A stretch of 64,000 bases of DNA, from NCBI RefSeq assembly GCF_001039355.2, contig NW_019775776.1, positions 1 through 64,000 on the forward strand. The letters are read 5' to 3'. Made by a program: the position numbers and the translations under genes. Positions 59,362 to 64,000 of this stretch are shown in pieces (within the stretch, counting starts at the first letter, position 1; each line of letters begins with the position of its first letter). The notes under the pieces were generated by a model that made no database searches, had not been told where the DNA came from, and saw nothing but the letters and a program-made list of their open reading frames with translations. The stretch comes from Lingula anatina. Taxonomy: Eukaryota > Brachiopoda > Lingulata > Lingulida > Lingulidae.

Positions 59362-62300
59362 GAGAGAGACTAACCCGCACTGTTCGGTCTTGAATACTTG
59401 CTGAGCATTTTGCGGGAACTGAGGTAACTTCCGTATGATCGGAGGAATTTGCAGATTGGGGAGTGCCGTCGGAGCTGTATACACCGCAATACTGAAAGAA
59501 AAGAAAAAATATTCAAGTTTTGTTTAGATAAGTAACTCAAAGTGAGAGTACAGCTATGTCTTTTCCATGTAACGCATGCAAATTACTACTTCTTACACAA
59601 CTGACATAAAATCCACATGCCAAAAAATAACCTTACACCTTTATTAATCATCTGGTCAGCCGAAAAAATTATTTTTGGATCGTAATCTTGACCTACAGTC
59701 CCTCCAGTTCAAAATGAAACGAAAATATGAAACTGAAGGAAATGATGATACGAAACCCTGTTGTATTGCTTTAAGTTATACTAGTATTTGAAACTATATG
59801 CTGGCATTTGGTCGGGTCTATTTGCAATATATGACACGTCTACTCACACAATATGCTTATTAAATAAAATACACCTTTTGTTGTCCGCATATTCACTTCA
59901 CCATATTCTTTTACGGCGCCGTGTATAATAACTACTTAAATCTGTTATTGAAGAAACAGTTTTATCGCATTTTAGCTGACTGCTATCTCACGTCTTGATA
60001 TTTTTTTTTACAGTTTTATATCAAATTATCTTAAATAGTTTACGTTAAAAGTTACATAGGAAACGAGCTTGGAATTCCTTTAACGCCTATCAATACTACC
60101 AGTATCTCACCCAACTCAAAGAAAGGCCACTTGCCAAAGGATGAACCAAATTAATCATCGCTCAGAAAAAAAAACCTTTAAAACTGAACTTTCTTCATAT
60201 TTCTGGTCGTAAATTTGACCTCTACTTATCCATCTCCCCAGTTAATAAAAGTCCGCCAAACGACGCCTTACTGCTGCATGCGCATTATAATATTTATTTA
60301 AAGGGTTTTGGCAAAAACGACCGAGGGTTATAGAAGGAAAGCAGAAAAAAAACCTGTTAAATATCATTTATCGGCAAATATGAAACGATACTCTTTGATA
60401 TTTCTTTAAGTTATGCTATTTGAAACTGTGCGGTGGCAAATAGTCGAATTAAGTGACAAAGATTTGACAGGTTAAATCGTTTTGGTTGCGCCTTTAGAGG
60501 AAACTGCATCGCCTTACGTTTCACAACATCCGTGGTAAACTACCCCCGGTGTAGACCGCCTCCTTCTAGCAGGTTGATTTTGTTCTGGGTTAGGCTTATA
60601 TGGGAAGTAGTTACACTTCGGCATTGAACAATTAGATGTGGAAACGTTTGCTGGTTTGAGCACTGTTTCTGTCTTGGACTCATTGGCAATTAAATACTGC
60701 TGTTCTTCGGGGGTAAAAAAATAACCGGGAAATGTTTTTCTCAGATATTTCACAGTTTCCTGCACGGTGGCATTCTCACCCAGAGCATCAGGTGCTTTTT
60801 CTTGCTGCGGCCTGTAAAAAGAGCGAGACATAAGTAGGTATCTATATTCCAAAGAAAAAAATTAATACATGTAACTAAGTCCTATATTAAGAGCGTTTGT
60901 AAAAGTTGCGAGAAAGTTTATATGTCCATTTTGGCCTACCGGTTATTCCTGTTCTTCATTTTCTTTCACTGCATTTTCATTATTTTTTCGTCGATTATTT
61001 ACTGTTTCAGAGAGTAGATTAAAAACTTTGCCTGACGTAAGTATTCCAAAAATGTTACATTTTGATCCTTTGTTTTAATTAACTTAGTGATGGAGGTAGT
61101 CTCGGCTTCATACAGAGTAAAATCAGTAAAGCCCCCTTTACACTGGACGGCGTCCTTTCTGCGTCCAGCAGTACGGCCCCTTTTGAGAGTTAAAAAATTA
61201 TAATACTTTACGGCAGACAACTGGCCGATCATTGAGCATTCATTCTGATACAAAATCGATGCTTGTGCCTCCTTATTAAGACCACAGCGATGCCAAATTT
61301 CATGGTCGCAGAAAGGACGCAGAAAGGACGCCGTCCAGTGTAAAGGGGGTATTACATCTTGAGGGCCCCCTGTTGTGCACTAAATGATGAACTTCGTGAA
61401 AATTTCAGGGGTAAAAAACAGTTCGAGTATACAACACATCTAGCATATTTCTATTTTACCTTGTTATACCAAGCCAAACCACGATTCCTATACAGGCAAT
61501 TAAAGCTATAAATAACATCACAGATAGGTAAGCCTGAAATAAGAAAATTTATTTAGCTGGATGAAATATATCATGAGTATGCCATAGCTTTATGATAAGT
61601 TAAGTGCTTATGTCGACATATATTAACATTGCAATGCACAAAAAGGCCAATTTATATAATCAAAAAGGGAAAGATACGTCGACTAGTACGTTTGATTAGC
61701 AACTTGGAAAAAAATTAAGTCAAAACTTGAAGGCACAGAATGAGCGTTAAATATTAATATACCATAACAAAAACCAAAAAAGATTTACGACCCATAATTA
61801 TATTTTTAGTTCTAAGTTTCTAGTTTTTGAGAACCTCTCGTAATGGTTCTATAGTGAATTTCAGTCATGATGGTGAAAATTAGAAATTCATTATTATTAT
61901 TATTTTAAATTTTGCAATATAAATGTCAATAATTCGCACTGCATGCATTGGCATGATTTTGACAGGACACTTTTTTCAATGAACAAACAAATTCTAAAGA
62001 AAATAAAAGAAAAAAATGACAGGTATCAAAATTATAGTATGAATCCAAATATTTCCTTTATCAAACGTAAAAGATTATCATAAATGATTAGGCAAAAAAA
62101 AAAAAAAACTAAGTACTTAATTTTTTAACTTACTAGTCTCGACTGTGTACATATTTTAGATGACATCATGAAGCAGCAAGAACTTCTCACTGAAAGATAT
62201 TTCAAGAACGATCAATAGGCGGTAGAATATGTGAAACACAAGAAAGAATAACAGCTGAAAAACAATGTTTTTTCTTCTAAAATTCAGTGATACCTTAAAT

Positions 62301-62362
62301 TCCATTGTAGATAGGTAGAAAGGAAGACGACTCGAAAGTCTTCTTGCTGGGTTACATCTCAT
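58964..62362 (-). CDS. Spaetzle-like cystine-knot ligand precursor, five coding exons
   Basis: Exons 62294-62362, 61460-61533, 60518-60811, 59375-59491 and 58964-59123; all GT/AG, phases consistent, 714 nt, 237 residues. An N-terminal 23 residues with several Arg precede a hydrophobic segment at about 24-46 (a signal anchor or long signal peptide). The pro-region has N-glycosylation sequons (NAT, NES, NVS) and ends at RRRR (130-133), a furin-type site. The C-terminal domain has nine Cys (143, 144, 184, 190, 193, 195, 230, 231, 233), with QQVFKTEQC and a closing FQLPGCCRC. These match the Spaetzle pattern of a central Q.V..E.C and a terminal F..PSCC.C. In insects such ligands activate Toll or related receptors after proteolysis; that role here is inference. 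The start at 62362 has a weak context; an internal ATG at 62305 has a strong one. A polyadenylation-type motif lies at 58821-58830. Confidence 0.72.
59308..59360. repeat. (GT)n(GA)n compound microsatellite
   Basis: About 11 GT units followed by about 14 GA units, just inside the intron beyond the exon 4 donor of the Spaetzle-like gene. Confidence 0.92.
59375..59491 (-). CDS. Spaetzle-like gene exon 4
   Basis: 117 nt, TTTCTTTCAG acceptor and GG/GTTAGT donor. It encodes IAVYTAPTALPNLQIPPIIR...NAQQVFKTEQC, equivalent to the stretch between the first Cys and the central E.C of Spaetzle domains. The donor is followed in the intron by a (GA)n/(GT)n tract at about 59308-59360, which may affect splicing. 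Confidence 0.75.
60518..60811 (-). CDS. Spaetzle-like gene exon 3 (pro-region and cleavage site)
   Basis: 294 nt, TTTTTACAG acceptor, AC/GTAAGG donor. It encodes the pro-region (TVQETVKYLRKTFPGYFFTP...), then PARRRRSTPG and the first cysteine pair VVYHGCCE of the mature domain. The polybasic RRRR lies ten residues before the CC pair. Confidence 0.78.
61132..61349. mobile_element. 218-bp MITE in an intron of the Spaetzle-like gene
   Basis: Exact 35-bp terminal inverted repeats starting CCCCCTTTACACTGGACGGC and ending GTCCAGTGTAAAGGGGG. AGAAAGGACGC is repeated directly inside the right arm. Located in intron 2, between 60812 and 61459. No coding capacity. Confidence 0.85.
61460..61533 (-). CDS. 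Spaetzle-like gene exon 2 (membrane segment)
   Basis: 74 nt, TTATTTCAG acceptor and AG/GTAAAA donor, entry phase 0, exit phase 2. It encodes AYLSVMLFIALIACIGIVVW and LGIT, about 20 uninterrupted hydrophobic residues. It is too short to stand out on its own; support comes from matching phases on both sides and from its hydrophobicity. Confidence 0.68.
62294..62362 (-). CDS. Spaetzle-like gene exon 1
   Basis: 69 nt coding from ATG 62362 to an AAG/GTATCA donor, phase 0. It encodes MRCNPARRLSSRLPFYLSTM and EFK, a short basic cytoplasmic-looking segment. An in-frame stop lies a few codons upstream of the ATG, so the protein does not extend further 5' within this exon. Confidence 0.6.
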
Positions 62363-64000
62363 CAAGGCGGGTCATCTTCACAAGGTCTTCATTTGAAACT
62401 TAAGGGTCAGGCAATTTTCATTACCACTGCAAGCAATTAGCTTTTACTCAACTCGCCCAAGCTTCATATATTTTGAATATGTTAAAAAACGCTAAAGGGC
62501 GTTCATGGTCACTGTGGTGTCCGTTTTATTATTCTAAAAGGTTCTTAACTTGGTTATGCTTTGATAGTTATACAAATTGTCAAGTTCATACTCTATGACC
62601 CTGAAGAGTAAATGTCTCTGCGACAGAAAAAGTCGTGAAAAGTATTATCATCATAAATGAATAGAAATAAAAGCCTCACGTCACTAAAACGCAGATGTTT
62701 GAAATTAAGAAATAATTAATTTTCCTCTATCTTCTTCGTTCTATCTTTCCCATCTTTCGGTTAACATGTAAAATTAGATTCGGAGATGCTACAGTCATGT
62801 TTTCTAAATGATAAGCATTGCTTGTACCAGTACAGAGGGCTTGTTATGTTGTTGACTGCTGAAGTGACTAACATGTTTACGACTTGCAAAACAATGGCCA
62901 TTATTTCTCATATTACACTGGTCTAGATATTGACGCAAAGTTTATACGGTACTGATGACATGTCTGACCACTGCGAAAATCATGCAACCACAACCACAGA
63001 TTTTTAAGGAAAATGTTAGGCCTACCTTATATAAACATAAGCGAATCGTCGTATTTTATTATTCATATACATGTACATTATTGCAACAGTTTTGGTCTAT
63101 TTCTCTCTCGGCGAAAAGGGTTTTCAAAGATTATATATGAAATTGTTTTGTCTTTTTAACCCTAACTTCATTTGACTTCGACTTCTAGGTTTATATCAGA
63201 AAAAGGAAGGCCAACGGATATGACTGAATTCAGACATCCCATCTTCAGAATGATCTTTGGTCAATTTCTGTAGTTAATTCGATTCTTTTCTGTTTTCTTC
63301 GGGAAGACGGACGTTCACATCATGATACATGGAATATGAAAGAATAGGCTAACACTACACCTAGCTCAGGGGGAAACTAAACTACGTACCATATTAAGAA
63401 GGAATTGTCACCGAATCGTATATCGAGGTCATTTTATTTGTACCCTTCGCTGCTTCGAGTGTTAGAAAAGTTACACACAGAGCACAAGTTCGCTTACCTA
63501 TATTTTTAATGGGATCATCAACTGTTGATATTTTCTCCTATATAATATGAACACACCACGTGTACTGCGTGTTATGGATCCGTAGGCTGATTAATGGACG
63601 GCACCGTGTATTTGCTTTTAGCACGATTTATATAGAGAGCCTCAAAGTTGCGAAAGACAGGTGTCGTACTGAACCCGGAAATACAAGAGACAAAGGGTCG
63701 TATATTTAACAGGATGCAAAGCAGTTCCGCGCTATTCCTCTGGTCTTATTATTTCCAGCACTCGCCTCTGTGTGACGGGTCATTACCCCCCGTAAATGCA
63801 GGGTTTACTTGTATTCTGGTACTATTGTATTACGACAACGGCCGGCCTATTAACTTATGCGTCACGGTTTCACTGAAGAAACTAATTTTCGTGCCGCTAA
63901 TAAACAAATCAAGATTTTAGTTTATAATTTTAGACCCAGAACACGGATCCTAACACTGACACAGATATGTTTATTATAATTGACATATCTTGCAAGATTT
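62363..64000. other. Upstream region of the Spaetzle-like gene
   Basis: No exon or RNA gene recognised on either strand. It may contain the promoter or further 5' UTR exons of the gene starting at 62362. Confidence 0.4.

Overview
The window is metazoan nuclear DNA. It is AT-rich by eye, has spliced genes with consensus GT/AG junctions and long introns, and is full of microsatellites, homopolymer runs and small terminal-inverted-repeat elements. A Spaetzle-like cystine-knot ligand beside a WDR86 orthologue points to an invertebrate bilaterian, probably marine and highly heterozygous; I cannot name the species. Every gene I can support lies on the minus strand. There is no bacterial-type operon, CRISPR array, rRNA or tRNA that I could recognise.

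Layout from right to left, which is the direction of transcription. (1) 62362-58964: a five-exon gene for a 237-residue membrane-anchored or secreted precursor with an RRRR furin-type site and a nine-cysteine C-terminal domain resembling Spaetzle. (2) 57248-48145: a WDR86 orthologue with a 765-nt first exon. Two homologous 104-nt exons (51866-51969 and 51453-51556) are frame-locked alternatives for the same WD40 blade, and exon 48145-48441 is terminal. (3) A third gene, of unknown function, whose first exon encodes another MGSC.S N-terminus (45186-44763, second copy 37686-37263). (4) 36389-27614: non-coding DNA with a perfect 66-bp palindrome and several MITE-like elements. (5) 23226-23133: first coding exon of an unidentified gene, with a possible terminal exon at 5839-5749. 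The rest of 1-23100 is intron or intergenic DNA with TIR elements, an LTR fragment and simple repeats.

Two near-identical tandem duplications dominate the structure: 36390-43785 against 43866-51603, and 23165-25388 against 25390-27613. Each is joined by a single N (43787 and 25389), and a third N sits in a copy-specific insertion (49069). The simplest reading is two haplotypes kept side by side by the assembler. The extra copies of WDR86 exons and of the unknown gene's first exon should therefore not be counted as real paralogues until coverage is checked.

The most interesting biology is the WDR86 alternative exon pair. Intron phases allow exactly one of the two to be used: skipping both, or including both, gives an immediate stop. 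The choice swaps the surface of one propeller blade. Next are the Spaetzle-like ligand and the side-by-side occurrence of two genes with predicted dual-lipidated (myristoyl/palmitoyl) N-termini.
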